A DNA stretch of 7,165 nucleotides from NCBI GenBank assembly GCA_900769385.1, contig CAAGGO010000423.1, forward strand, positions 1 to 7,165, read 5' to 3'. Position numbers and translations under genes: made by a program. The notes under the pieces were generated by a model. That model was not told the DNA's origin and did not search any database. It saw nothing but the letters and a program-made list of their open reading frames with translations. Positions within the stretch are counted from its first letter, which is position 1. Every line of letters starts with the position of its first letter. This DNA is from Rikenellaceae bacterium. GTDB taxonomy: Bacteria > Bacteroidota > Bacteroidia > Bacteroidales > UBA932. Positions 1 to 6,083 of the stretch are shown here, piece after piece.

Positions 1-105
1 GTTGTGTACAGGGATGCCTACAGGGTAACTGACGGTATAGACCTTCTTGTGCGTGCAGGTGTTAAGGTAGAGCAGATTGAGGCTGCAATGCTGGAAGAAG
101 ATTAA
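1..105 (+). CDS. C-terminal end of a probable dCMP (deoxycytidylate) deaminase, 5'-truncated by the window edge
   Basis: Only the last 34 codons and the TAA stop (103-105) are present, open from base 1 in frame 1. The visible peptide begins VVYRDAYRVTDGIDLLVRAG and continues with VKVEQI before an acidic end. A tyrosine/arginine stretch, then 'DGxxLLxxAGVxVxQI', is how the C-terminus of cytidine/deoxycytidylate deaminase family proteins usually looks; there the segment forms the last strand and helix after the zinc site. From memory, Bacteroidota often place a dCMP deaminase directly before an S41 protease, and the stop here is only 6 nt from the next start, which fits. If correct, the enzyme converts dCMP to dUMP for thymidylate synthesis. 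The zinc-binding HxE and PCxxC motifs would lie outside the window, so the identity is inferred. That the segment is coding is more certain than what it encodes. Confidence 0.6.
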   Translation, partial: VVYRDAYRVTDGIDLLVRAGVKVEQIEAAMLEED

Positions 106-111
106 AGGAAG

Positions 112-1719
112 ATGGAAGAGAAAAAAAGGAGAAAATGGATGCTCCTGCTGTGGACCTTTATGCTTTTGCTTGTATGCAGCATGTATGTGGGCAAATGCAG
201 AAAGGAACGTAAGGAGCTGGTTGTGGACAACCATAAATGGGACAAGTTGCTCCTTGTTCTGGACCAGATAGAGAAGAACTATGTGGATTCAATTGATTAC
301 AAGGATGTGATGGAGAAGGTGCTTCCTCATCTGATGGAGAACCTGGATCCCCATTCGGTGTACCTTCCTCCAGTTGAGCTGGAGGCGGCAGAGGAGTCCC
401 TTGAGGGGAATTTCAGCGGTATAGGCATACAGTTCAATGTACCTGCTGATACTGCTGTTGTGATAAGTGTGATTGGTGGTGGCCCATCCGAAAAAGCAGG
501 ATTGCTGTCGGGAGACAGAATTGTAAAAATTGACGGGAAAACTGTTGCCGGAGTGAAGATTGATCAGGATTCACTTGTAAAGATGATGAAAGGTCCAAGG
601 GGGACAAAGGTGAATCTTGAGGTAAAAAGGGATAATATGGAAGAGCTGATTCCTTTTGAAATTACCAGAGACAGGATTCCGGTGAAGAGCATTGATGTGG
701 CTTTTATGCTTGAGAATGGTTTGGGATATGTAAAACTTTCCAAATTCAGCAAAACAAGCTACAAGGAGTTCCTTGAGGCGGTTCTTCCGTTGAGGGAAGC
801 CGGATTGAAGAGCCTTATATTTGACTTGAGGGACAATACCGGAGGATACCTTGGTGAGGCGCTGCTCCTTTCAAAAGAGTTCCTGAAGGCAGGTGAGCTT
901 ATAGTTTATATGGAGGGAAAAAACAGGGCCAAACAGGAGTTCAGGGCAGACGGCACAGGATTGTTCCAGGATATTGGGCTGTATGTGCTCATAAATGAGA
1001 ATTCGGCCTCTTCTTCAGAGATTTTTGCAGGTGCCATTCAGGATAATGACCGTGGAACAATTGTGGGAAGGCGTTCATACGGAAAAGGGCTTGTTCAGGA
1101 ACCTATATATTTCTCTGACAAATCGGGAATCAGGCTTACAGTGGCAAGGTTCCATACCCCTACAGGAAGATGCATACAGAAGCCGTACAGTGAAGATTAC
1201 AGGTATGATATTCTGGAGAGGTACAGGCACGGAGAGATGACCTCTGCAGACAGCATCAAGAGAGTTGATTCCCTGAAATACATCACTCCAAAAGGTAAAA
1301 TTGTATACGGGGGAGGAGGTATTATTCCCGATGAGTTTGTGCCGATTGACACAGTTGGTGTAACTGACTTCCTTATTGCGGCTAACAGGAAAAGCCTGAT
1401 TGTGAAATACAGCAATGTTCTGGCAGACAAATACAGGAGCCAGCTGAGGGGAGTGGAAGATTTTGAGGGGTTGGAGAAACTTATCTCAAAGGTGGATTTT
1501 GAGGGGGGCTTCCTTGAGTTTGCCAAAAAGAACGGGGTTGTTCCAAAGAAAGGGGAGTGGGAGGAGTCCAAAGAGGTTATAATCCAGCAGCTGTGCGGAC
1601 TGTTTGGAAGGTTTTCAGTATTGGATGACAACGCATTCTACCCGTACATCCTTAAGGTGGACAACGTTGTGGATAAAGTAAAGGAATTGGAAAAAGACAA
1701 AAATACACTTAAAAACTAG
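112..1719 (+). CDS. ctpA: S41 family carboxy-terminal processing protease (CtpA/Prc type), membrane-anchored
   Basis: A 535-residue serine protease of the C-terminal-processing (tail-specific) family, expected to act in the periplasm on envelope proteins. In order: a basic N-terminus (EEKKRRK, residues 2-8) and a hydrophobic segment (about 10-27) that form a signal anchor or uncleaved signal peptide; an N-terminal helical region with the family-typical LDPHS (78-82); a PDZ domain (about 95-175, with FSGIGIQF and the GLLSGDRI loop) that recognises substrate C-termini; then the S41 catalytic core. The catalytic Ser/Lys dyad is visible as S300 within NSASSSE and K325 within SYGKG, with the accompanying Q329. 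The Ser-Lys spacing of 25 matches E. coli Prc (S452/K477). About 170 residues follow the core (from about 365), as an uncharacterised C-terminal region. The start at 112 is preferred to the in-frame ATG at 139 because only the former supplies the positive charges ahead of the membrane segment. It lies 6 nt after the upstream stop and 4 nt before rpiB, so it is probably mid-operon. The specific substrate cannot be told. Confidence 0.93.
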   Translation: MEEKKRRKWMLLLWTFMLLLVCSMYVGKCRKERKELVVDNHKWDKLLLVLDQIEKNYVDSIDYKDVMEKVLPHLMENLDPHSVYLPPVELEAAEESLEGNFSGIGIQFNVPADTAVVISVIGGGPSEKAGLLSGDRIVKIDGKTVAGVKIDQDSLVKMMKGPRGTKVNLEVKRDNMEELIPFEITRDRIPVKSIDVAFMLENGLGYVKLSKFSKTSYKEFLEAVLPLREAGLKSLIFDLRDNTGGYLGEALLLSKEFLKAGELIVYMEGKNRAKQEFRADGTGLFQDIGLYVLINENSASSSEIFAGAIQDNDRGTIVGRRSYGKGLVQEPIYFSDKSGIRLTVARFHTPTGRCIQKPYSEDYRYDILERYRHGEMTSADSIKRVDSLKYITPKGKIVYGGGGIIPDEFVPIDTVGVTDFLIAANRKSLIVKYSNVLADKYRSQLRGVEDFEGLEKLISKVDFEGGFLEFAKKNGVVPKKGEWEESKEVIIQQLCGLFGRFSVLDDNAFYPYILKVDNVVDKVKELEKDKNTLKN

Positions 1720-1723
1720 AATT

Positions 1724-2161
1724 ATGGCTAAAATTATTGGAATGGCTGCAGACCATGCAGGTTACGAACTTAAAGAGGCGTTGAAACCGCTATTGAATGA
1801 GATGGGTTATGAGGTAAAGGATTTTGGAACCCATTCAACTGAGAGTATGGATTATCCCGATGTGGCGCATCCTCTTGCAGAGGCTGTTGAGAAAGGCGAG
1901 GTTTGCTGCGGTGTTGCAATGTGCGGATCTGCTAACGGAATAAGTATGTCATTGAACAAACACCAGGGTGTAAGAGCTGCAATTTGCTGGAATCCTGAGC
2001 TTGCGTCTTTGGCAAGACAGCACAATGATGCAAATATCCTTTCATTGCCTGCAAGATTCATTTCACTTGAGTTGGCACAGGAGATTGTAAAAGCATACTT
2101 TGCAGCAGAGTTTGAGGGTGGCAGACACCAGAGAAGGGTTGAGAAAATTGCTTGTAAATAA
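1724..2161 (+). CDS. rpiB: Ribose-5-phosphate isomerase B
   Basis: A 145-residue protein, the usual length for RpiB (E. coli 149), interconverting ribose 5-phosphate and ribulose 5-phosphate in the non-oxidative pentose phosphate pathway in the cytoplasm. The family signature runs the whole length: the AADHAG start with D10-H11, the KDFGTHS and MDYPDVAHP segments, catalytic Cys67 in the loop CGSANG, RQHNDANIL with H100-N101-D102, and the phosphate-binding end EGGRHQRR. Cys67 aligns with the E. coli catalytic base Cys66, so this is the cysteine type rather than the mycobacterial glutamate type. The loop has Ala70 where E. coli has Gly (CGTGVG). The sugar isomerases LacA/LacB and AlsB belong to the same family, but the sequence and housekeeping context favour RpiB. 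ATG at 1724 follows the previous stop by 4 nt with no Shine-Dalgarno, and truB begins 6 nt after its stop, so it is co-transcribed. Confidence 0.93.
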   Translation: MAKIIGMAADHAGYELKEALKPLLNEMGYEVKDFGTHSTESMDYPDVAHPLAEAVEKGEVCCGVAMCGSANGISMSLNKHQGVRAAICWNPELASLARQHNDANILSLPARFISLELAQEIVKAYFAAEFEGGRHQRRVEKIACK

Positions 2162-2167
2162 TTTTTG

Positions 2168-2908
2168 ATGGGAGAGAAATTTTTAACGGTAGACAAAGAT
2201 TCCATTCAGCTGCTTGGGGGAAATATTGATGATTATCCGGGCGGTGTTGTTATACCCATAGACAAACCATACAGATGGACCTCTGCCGATGTTGTGAGGA
2301 AAGTGAAGTTTGTTGCCCAAAAACATTTTCATAAGAAAAACATAAAGGTTGGGCACGCAGGGACACTTGACCCTTTGGCAACAGGAGTGCTGCTGGTTTG
2401 TCTGGGCAAGGCTACCAAACAGGCTGAGGCGCTTCAGGCAGAACAGAAAGAGTACATTGCATCTATAGAATTGGGTGCAACCACTCCTTGCTTTGACCTT
2501 GAGAAGGAGATTGACCAGAGGTATCCGTATGAGCATATCACCAGAGAGATGGTGGAGGGAATACTTCCAAAGTTCATTGGTGAGCAGGACCAGATACCTC
2601 CTGTATTCTCTGCCAAGCTCATTGACGGTACCAGGGCGTACGAAATGGCCAGGGCTGGAGAAGAGGTGGTGATGAAACCTGCAAGAATTACCATATATGA
2701 TCTGGAGATTCTGGAGTTTGAACTGCCTAAACTTGTCCTTAGGGTGAAATGCAGCAAAGGCACCTATATCCGTTCTTTGGCAAGGGATGTGGGTGTGGCC
2801 TTGCAGAGCGGAGGTCACCTTACAGGTCTCATAAGGACACAATCCGGCGGGTTTACGGTGGAGAAGTGTTTGAAAATGGAAGATTTGGAGAATGTGATGA
2901 AAAAATAA
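2168..2908 (+). CDS. truB: tRNA pseudouridine(55) synthase TruB, short form without PUA domain
   Basis: This 246-residue enzyme isomerises U55 to pseudouridine in the T-loop of tRNAs. The catalytic aspartate is D68 in GHAGTLDPLATG. Other family landmarks are Y96 in QKEYIAS, IPPVFSAK (143-150) with the following DGTRAYEMARAG, and SKGTYIRSLARD (196-207) with Y200 and R202. The protein ends about 40 residues after that motif, so the C-terminal PUA domain of E. coli TruB (314 residues) is absent; short forms of this kind are normal in Bacteroidota. The N-terminus is about 18 residues longer than the Bacteroides proteins I recall, with 26 residues before VVIPIDKP. No credible later start exists, so ATG 2168 is kept. 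A TTG at 2165 is in frame directly before it but has nothing in its favour. The stop at 2906-2908 is followed 10 nt later by a terminator, making truB the last gene of its operon. Confidence 0.95.
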   Translation: MGEKFLTVDKDSIQLLGGNIDDYPGGVVIPIDKPYRWTSADVVRKVKFVAQKHFHKKNIKVGHAGTLDPLATGVLLVCLGKATKQAEALQAEQKEYIASIELGATTPCFDLEKEIDQRYPYEHITREMVEGILPKFIGEQDQIPPVFSAKLIDGTRAYEMARAGEEVVMKPARITIYDLEILEFELPKLVLRVKCSKGTYIRSLARDVGVALQSGGHLTGLIRTQSGGFTVEKCLKMEDLENVMKK

Positions 2909-2918
2909 AAGAAAAATG

Positions 2919-2948
2919 GAGGGAAATGAAACTTTCCCTCATTTTTTT
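2919..2948 (+). terminator. Intrinsic terminator after truB
   Basis: A perfect 8-bp inverted repeat, GAGGGAAA (2919-2926) and TTTCCCTC (2933-2940), encloses a 6-nt loop TGAAAC and is followed by ATTTTTTT (2941-2948). A run of A at 2912-2916 partly mirrors the T-run. This closes the S41 protease-rpiB-truB unit and separates it from queA. Confidence 0.88.
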
Positions 2949-2959
2949 CGTATAATTTG

Positions 2960-2967
2960 TACTTTTG
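2960..2967 (+). promoter_or_regulatory. Bacteroidota-type -7 promoter element for queA
   Basis: TACTTTTG matches the Bacteroidota primary sigma -7 consensus TAnnTTTG at every fixed position. It lies just downstream of the truB terminator and 24 nt before the queA ATG, so transcription would start near 2973-2976 and leave a leader of roughly 16-20 nt. I do not see a good TTTG or TTG -33 box at the expected spacing (about 2933-2940 reads TTTCCCTC, inside the terminator stem), so the promoter rests on the -7 match and on position. An overlapping AT-rich stretch, TATAATTTG at 2951-2959, is a weaker alternative. Confidence 0.55.
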
Positions 2968-2991
2968 ATTTTTGTAAATACAATACCAATT

Positions 2992-4041
2992 ATGAAATTA
3001 TCACAATTTAATTTTCCCCTTACAATAGAGCAGGTTGCCAAATATCCGGCAAAATTCAGGGACGAGTCAAGAATGCTGGTACTGCACAAGGATACTGGGG
3101 AGATTGAGCACAAGCATTTTAAGGACATCATCAACTATATGGAGGCTGGTGATACTTTTGTATTCAATGATACCAAAGTGTTCAAGGCAAGACTTAACGG
3201 CAATAAAGAGAAAACCGGTGCTGAGATTGAGGTTTTCCTTCTTAGGGAGCTAAACAAGGAGCAGCGTCTTTGGGATGTTCTTGTAGATCCTGCAAGAAAG
3301 ATAAGGATTGGAAACAAACTTTATTTTGGAGAGGATGATTCGCTTGTGGCAGAGGTGATAGACAATACAACTTCAAGGGGCAGAACCTTGAGATTCCTTT
3401 ATGACGGAAGCTATGAGGAGTTCAGGGATGCATTGCAGGCTGTAGGTGAGCTGCCTGTTCCAAAATGGATCAGAACCAAGGCTGAGGAGATTGACAATGA
3501 GAGATTCCATACCATTTTTGCCAAGAATGAGGGTGCAGTGGCAACTCCTGCTGCAGGTTTGCACTTCAGCCGTGAGCTGTTCAAGAGAATGGAGATCAGA
3601 GATGTGAACTCTGCATTCCTTACTTTGCATATGGGATTGGGTCATTTCAGAAAAGTGGATGTTGAGGATCTTTCAAAACACAAGATGGATTCTGAGCAGA
3701 TGATCATTACTGAGGAGACAGCAGATCTTATCAATTCAACCAAGGCTGCAGGAAAGAAAGTGTTTGCAGTTGGTATTACAGTAATCAGGGCATTGGAAAC
3801 TCCAGTTACCACTAAAGCTGAGGTGAAACCATACGTGGGCTGGACCAACAAATTCATTTTCCCTCCATACCAGTTTGCAGTAGCTGATGCACTTGTAACA
3901 AACTTCCATATGCCGCTTTCAACAATGCTTATGTCGGTAGCTGCATTCGGTGGTTTTGATAATGTGATGAACGCATACAAAGTGGCACTTAATGAGGGTT
4001 ACCAGTTTGGAACATACGGTGATGCAATGCTTATAATCTAG
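2992..4041 (+). CDS. queA: S-adenosylmethionine:tRNA ribosyltransferase-isomerase QueA
   Basis: A 349-residue enzyme (family 340-360) that transfers and isomerises the ribosyl part of S-adenosylmethionine onto preQ1 at the tRNA wobble position 34, giving epoxyqueuosine, the penultimate queuosine step; cytoplasmic. Visible family motifs are RDESRMLVL (23-31), FNDTKV (58-63), [13 protein letters not shown] (181-193), LHMGLG (212-217), HKMDSE (230-235), [19 protein letters not shown] (303-321) and the terminal YGDAMLI. The start at ATG 2992 gives MKLSQFNF, the N-terminus typical of Bacteroides QueA as I remember it. An in-frame TTG at 2965 would add nine residues, but it is the last three bases of the probable -7 promoter box, so it should lie upstream of the transcript. 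The gene is flanked by terminators on both sides and looks monocistronic. No partner genes of the queuosine pathway (queC-F, tgt, queG/H) lie in the window. Confidence 0.96.
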   Translation: MKLSQFNFPLTIEQVAKYPAKFRDESRMLVLHKDTGEIEHKHFKDIINYMEAGDTFVFNDTKVFKARLNGNKEKTGAEIEVFLLRELNKEQRLWDVLVDPARKIRIGNKLYFGEDDSLVAEVIDNTTSRGRTLRFLYDGSYEEFRDALQAVGELPVPKWIRTKAEEIDNERFHTIFAKNEGAVATPAAGLHFSRELFKRMEIRDVNSAFLTLHMGLGHFRKVDVEDLSKHKMDSEQMIITEETADLINSTKAAGKKVFAVGITVIRALETPVTTKAEVKPYVGWTNKFIFPPYQFAVADALVTNFHMPLSTMLMSVAAFGGFDNVMNAYKVALNEGYQFGTYGDAMLII

Positions 4042-4062
4042 TCTATATTCATCAGATAATAC

Positions 4063-4090
4063 AGGGCAGCTTTAACGGCTGCCTTTTTTT
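4063..4090 (+). terminator. Intrinsic terminator after queA
   Basis: Six perfect G/C-rich pairs, GGCAGC (4065-4070) with GCTGCC (4078-4083), enclose a 7-nt loop TTTAACG and run into seven T (4084-4090). A G-T wobble and an A-T pair can extend the base to 4063. It starts 21 nt after the queA stop and has the classic rho-independent form. Confidence 0.9.
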
Positions 4091-4093
4091 GTG

Positions 4094-4154
4094 CGTAAAT
4101 TTTACGGATAAGGAAAGAAATTGGGGGGATGTAAGGTGGAATTTTACGCATAAG
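4094..4154 (+). promoter_or_regulatory. Palindrome and repeated 15-mer upstream of dprA: possible operator or promoter region
   Basis: CGTAAA-T-TTTACG (4094-4106) is a perfect 6-bp inverted repeat around a single T. The segment AATTTTACGGATAAG (4098-4112) recurs as AATTTTACGCATAAG (4140-4154), 14 of 15 identical and offset by exactly 42 bp, about four helical turns. The second copy lacks the left palindrome arm. This sits between the queA terminator and dprA, where the promoter of the dprA-tatD-ansA set should be. I cannot place a convincing -7/-33 pair here: TAAATTTT at 4096-4103 is one base off TAnnTTTG but abuts the terminator T-run. A binding site is inferred from symmetry and phasing only, and no regulator is recognised. 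Confidence 0.3.
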
Positions 4155-4194
4155 AGGGGCTATCGGGAAGAAAAGAGGTACTTTGGTGGAAAAA

Positions 4195-5289
4195 ATGGTT
4201 GAGGAAATTGTATTGAGGTGTGCGCTGGCAAAGGAGTTCCTTTACAGGCCGGCACTGGCAAACTCACTTGTGGAGGAATATGGGAGTGCGGAGGAGATTT
4301 TCAGGAATGCAGGGGATATAAGGTTGGCGGATGAAACTGTTTCCATAGAGAGGGCTTTCTCAGGGAAGATGCTTGAGTGGGCGGATGAGGAGGTTGGGTG
4401 GTGTTCCGGGAAAGGGGTGGAACTCATTTTTTATGGTGAGAAGCGGTATCCGGCATTGCTGGCAGAGATTTCCAATGCCCCGTTCATGCTCTATTACAAG
4501 GGGAGCGCAAATCCAAATGCCACAAGGAGTGTGTCAATGGTTGGGACAAGGCTTGCGTCAACTTACGGGAAGGAGATGTGCGGCAGGATTGTAGGGCACA
4601 TTCTGGAGTATCAGCCCACAGTGGTGAGCGGGTTGGCATACGGGATAGACATAGCATCGCATAAGGCGGCAATGGAGGCGGGGTTACAGACAATAGCGGT
4701 ACTTCCAAATGGCATTGATATGATATATCCTTCCCGCCACAGGGATATAGCTGCGCAGATGGTGCATAACGGGGGAGTCCTTACCGAGTTTCCACGCGGC
4801 GAACAGCCTGTAAAACTGAATTTTATAAAAAGGAACAGGATCATTGCAGGAATGACGCAGGGACTGGTGGTAGTGGAAAGCCGGGTAAAAGGGGGGTCAA
4901 TGATTACTGCAGAGTACGCCAGCAACTTCAATAGGGATGTTTTTGCCGTTCCGGGAAGGGTTACCGATACAAATTCATTTGGATGCAACTATCTGATTGC
5001 AAAGAATGTGGCGGCAATATACAATTCTCCCACAGTTCTCCCAACAGCACTGGGATGGGAAAAGGAGTATCTTCCCGACAGCTCCTTCCAGCCGGAATTA
5101 TTTTCATCCGAAATATCCCACAAGGAAAAAATATTGCTATCTTTAAAGTTTGATAAACCTACAGTTGTGGAGAAACTTTGTGCGGAGACCGGCTTTGATT
5201 GGGAAACGGTTTCTGTGCTGCTCCTTGAGCTGGAGCTGGAAGGGAGGATAACTGTAAAGAACAATACTGACTACTATTTGAAAAGATGA
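4195..5289 (+). CDS. dprA: DNA processing protein DprA (Smf)
   Basis: A 364-residue single-strand DNA binding protein that in transformable bacteria loads RecA on incoming DNA; in non-competent lineages its role is unclear. The Rossmann-like core (DNA_processg_A) is complete: MVGTR (115-119) with ASTYG, VVSGLAYGIDIASHKAAM (143-160), IAVLPNGIDMIYPSRH (167-182), GGVLTEFPRGEQP (193-205), NFIKRNRIIAGMTQG (209-223), and GGSMITAEYA through DVFAVPG (233-254). After a linker (about 275-305) comes a C-terminal winged-helix-like domain (about 308-364), as in many DprA proteins. The N-terminal domain (1-60) has the right helical pattern but lacks the usual PGIG-type hairpin motif. GTG at 4186 and TTG at 4183 are alternative in-frame starts; ATG 4195 is chosen as the ordinary codon. 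The stop overlaps tatD by four bases (ATGA), so the two are translationally coupled. Confidence 0.93.
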   Translation: MVEEIVLRCALAKEFLYRPALANSLVEEYGSAEEIFRNAGDIRLADETVSIERAFSGKMLEWADEEVGWCSGKGVELIFYGEKRYPALLAEISNAPFMLYYKGSANPNATRSVSMVGTRLASTYGKEMCGRIVGHILEYQPTVVSGLAYGIDIASHKAAMEAGLQTIAVLPNGIDMIYPSRHRDIAAQMVHNGGVLTEFPRGEQPVKLNFIKRNRIIAGMTQGLVVVESRVKGGSMITAEYASNFNRDVFAVPGRVTDTNSFGCNYLIAKNVAAIYNSPTVLPTALGWEKEYLPDSSFQPELFSSEISHKEKILLSLKFDKPTVVEKLCAETGFDWETVSVLLLELELEGRITVKNNTDYYLKR

Positions 5290-6059
5290 TACAGTTTGTA
5301 GATACCCACGCACATCTTTACGATGAGGCTTTTGACGGGGATTTTGATGAAACAATTGCCAGGATAAAGGAAAATGGTGTAATAAAGTGCATCTTTCCGG
5401 GGATTGATTCCACTACATTTGAGAGGCAGACCCGGGCAGCCGCCAGATGCGGGGATTTTGTTGCCCAGGCAATGGGTTTGCATCCCACATCGGTAGGAGC
5501 GAACTGGAGGGAAGAGCTGGATTTTGTATTTGATGCTGTTGAAAAAGGAAACTATGTGGCAATAGGGGAGATAGGTATGGACGGCTATTGGAGCAAGGAA
5601 TTTCTGGTTGAGCAGAAGGAGGTTTTCAGGGAGCAGCTCAAATTGGCCTACAGCAAGGATTTGCCGGTAATCATACACGCAAGGGAGGCAACAGAGGAGA
5701 TTTTCCAGGTGCTTGATTCCCTTAAGGGAGAGGTGCCAAGGGGTGTCTTCCACGCTTTCAGCGGGAGTTATGAGACATATTCCAGGATAGCTTCGTACGG
5801 AAACTTTATGGTTGGCATTGGAGGGGTTGTAACTTACAAGAATGCCGGTGTTGCTAAAAGTATAGAGAGGATTCCTTTGGAGAGAATGCTTCTTGAGACG
5901 GACAGCCCTTATCTCACCCCTGTCCCTTTCAGGGGAAAAAGGAATGAGAGCAGTTACCTTGTGCATATAGCCGGCAAAATTGCGGAGATAAAAGGGTGTA
6001 CGCTGGAAGAGGTTGCATCTGCAACCACAGCCAATGCGTTTGAAATGTTTGGATTATAA
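5286..6059 (+). CDS. tatD: TatD family metal-dependent hydrolase (DNase)
   Basis: A 257-residue TIM-barrel metallohydrolase, the usual TatD length (about 260). All metal ligands expected for the family are present: H8 and H10 in DTHAHL, E95 in IGEIGMD, H131 in VIIHARE, H156 in VFHAFSG and D206 in LLETDSPYL. The GLHP motif (64-67) and the closing RGKRNE (216-221) are also typical. Characterised members are Mg-dependent 3'-5' exonucleases acting on DNA and RNA ends in repair and nucleic-acid turnover, and D-aminoacyl-tRNA deacylase activity has been reported for some relatives; the exact substrate here is not known. Its ATG lies inside the dprA stop region (ATGA, 5286-5289), so its translation probably depends on reinitiation after dprA. 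ansA begins 24 nt after its stop. Confidence 0.94.
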   Translation: MIQFVDTHAHLYDEAFDGDFDETIARIKENGVIKCIFPGIDSTTFERQTRAAARCGDFVAQAMGLHPTSVGANWREELDFVFDAVEKGNYVAIGEIGMDGYWSKEFLVEQKEVFREQLKLAYSKDLPVIIHAREATEEIFQVLDSLKGEVPRGVFHAFSGSYETYSRIASYGNFMVGIGGVVTYKNAGVAKSIERIPLERMLLETDSPYLTPVPFRGKRNESSYLVHIAGKIAEIKGCTLEEVASATTANAFEMFGL

Positions 6060-6083
6060 AGATCATATATACAATTATCAGTT

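Noticed and set aside
127..141. AGGAG seven bases before an in-frame ATG at 139, a possible internal start for the S41 protease
   Set aside because: The AGGAG is produced by Lys/Arg codons (KRRK). Starting at 139 would remove the basic residues needed before the membrane segment, and Bacteroidota rarely rely on Shine-Dalgarno sequences.
172..201. Possible lipoprotein signal (Cys22 or Cys29) in the S41 protease
   Set aside because: The residues before each cysteine (LLLV-C and VGK-C) do not fit a lipobox, which needs a small residue at -1. A signal anchor fits better.
816..823. TATATTTG, a perfect TAnnTTTG match inside the S41 protease gene
   Set aside because: It falls in conserved coding sequence (LIFDL), has no TTG box at suitable spacing, and no gene starts downstream. 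A chance match is expected at this motif length.
2165..2167. TTG as the truB start codon
   Set aside because: It is immediately followed by an ATG in the same frame, has no supporting signal and would add only one residue.
2183..2842. A 219-codon open frame on the - strand, opposite truB
   Set aside because: It is entirely antisense to a fully recognisable TruB, and its cysteine- and histidine-rich translation resembles no family I know.
2968..2995. A preQ1 or other riboswitch in the queA leader
   Set aside because: The leader is only about 20 nt of A/T-rich sequence with no stem-loop. It is too short for a known preQ1 aptamer.
5274..5966. A 230-codon open frame on the - strand, opposite tatD
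   Set aside because: It lies almost wholly opposite a complete TatD with all metal ligands, and its translation shows no recognisable domain. It is a shadow of the coding strand's codon use.
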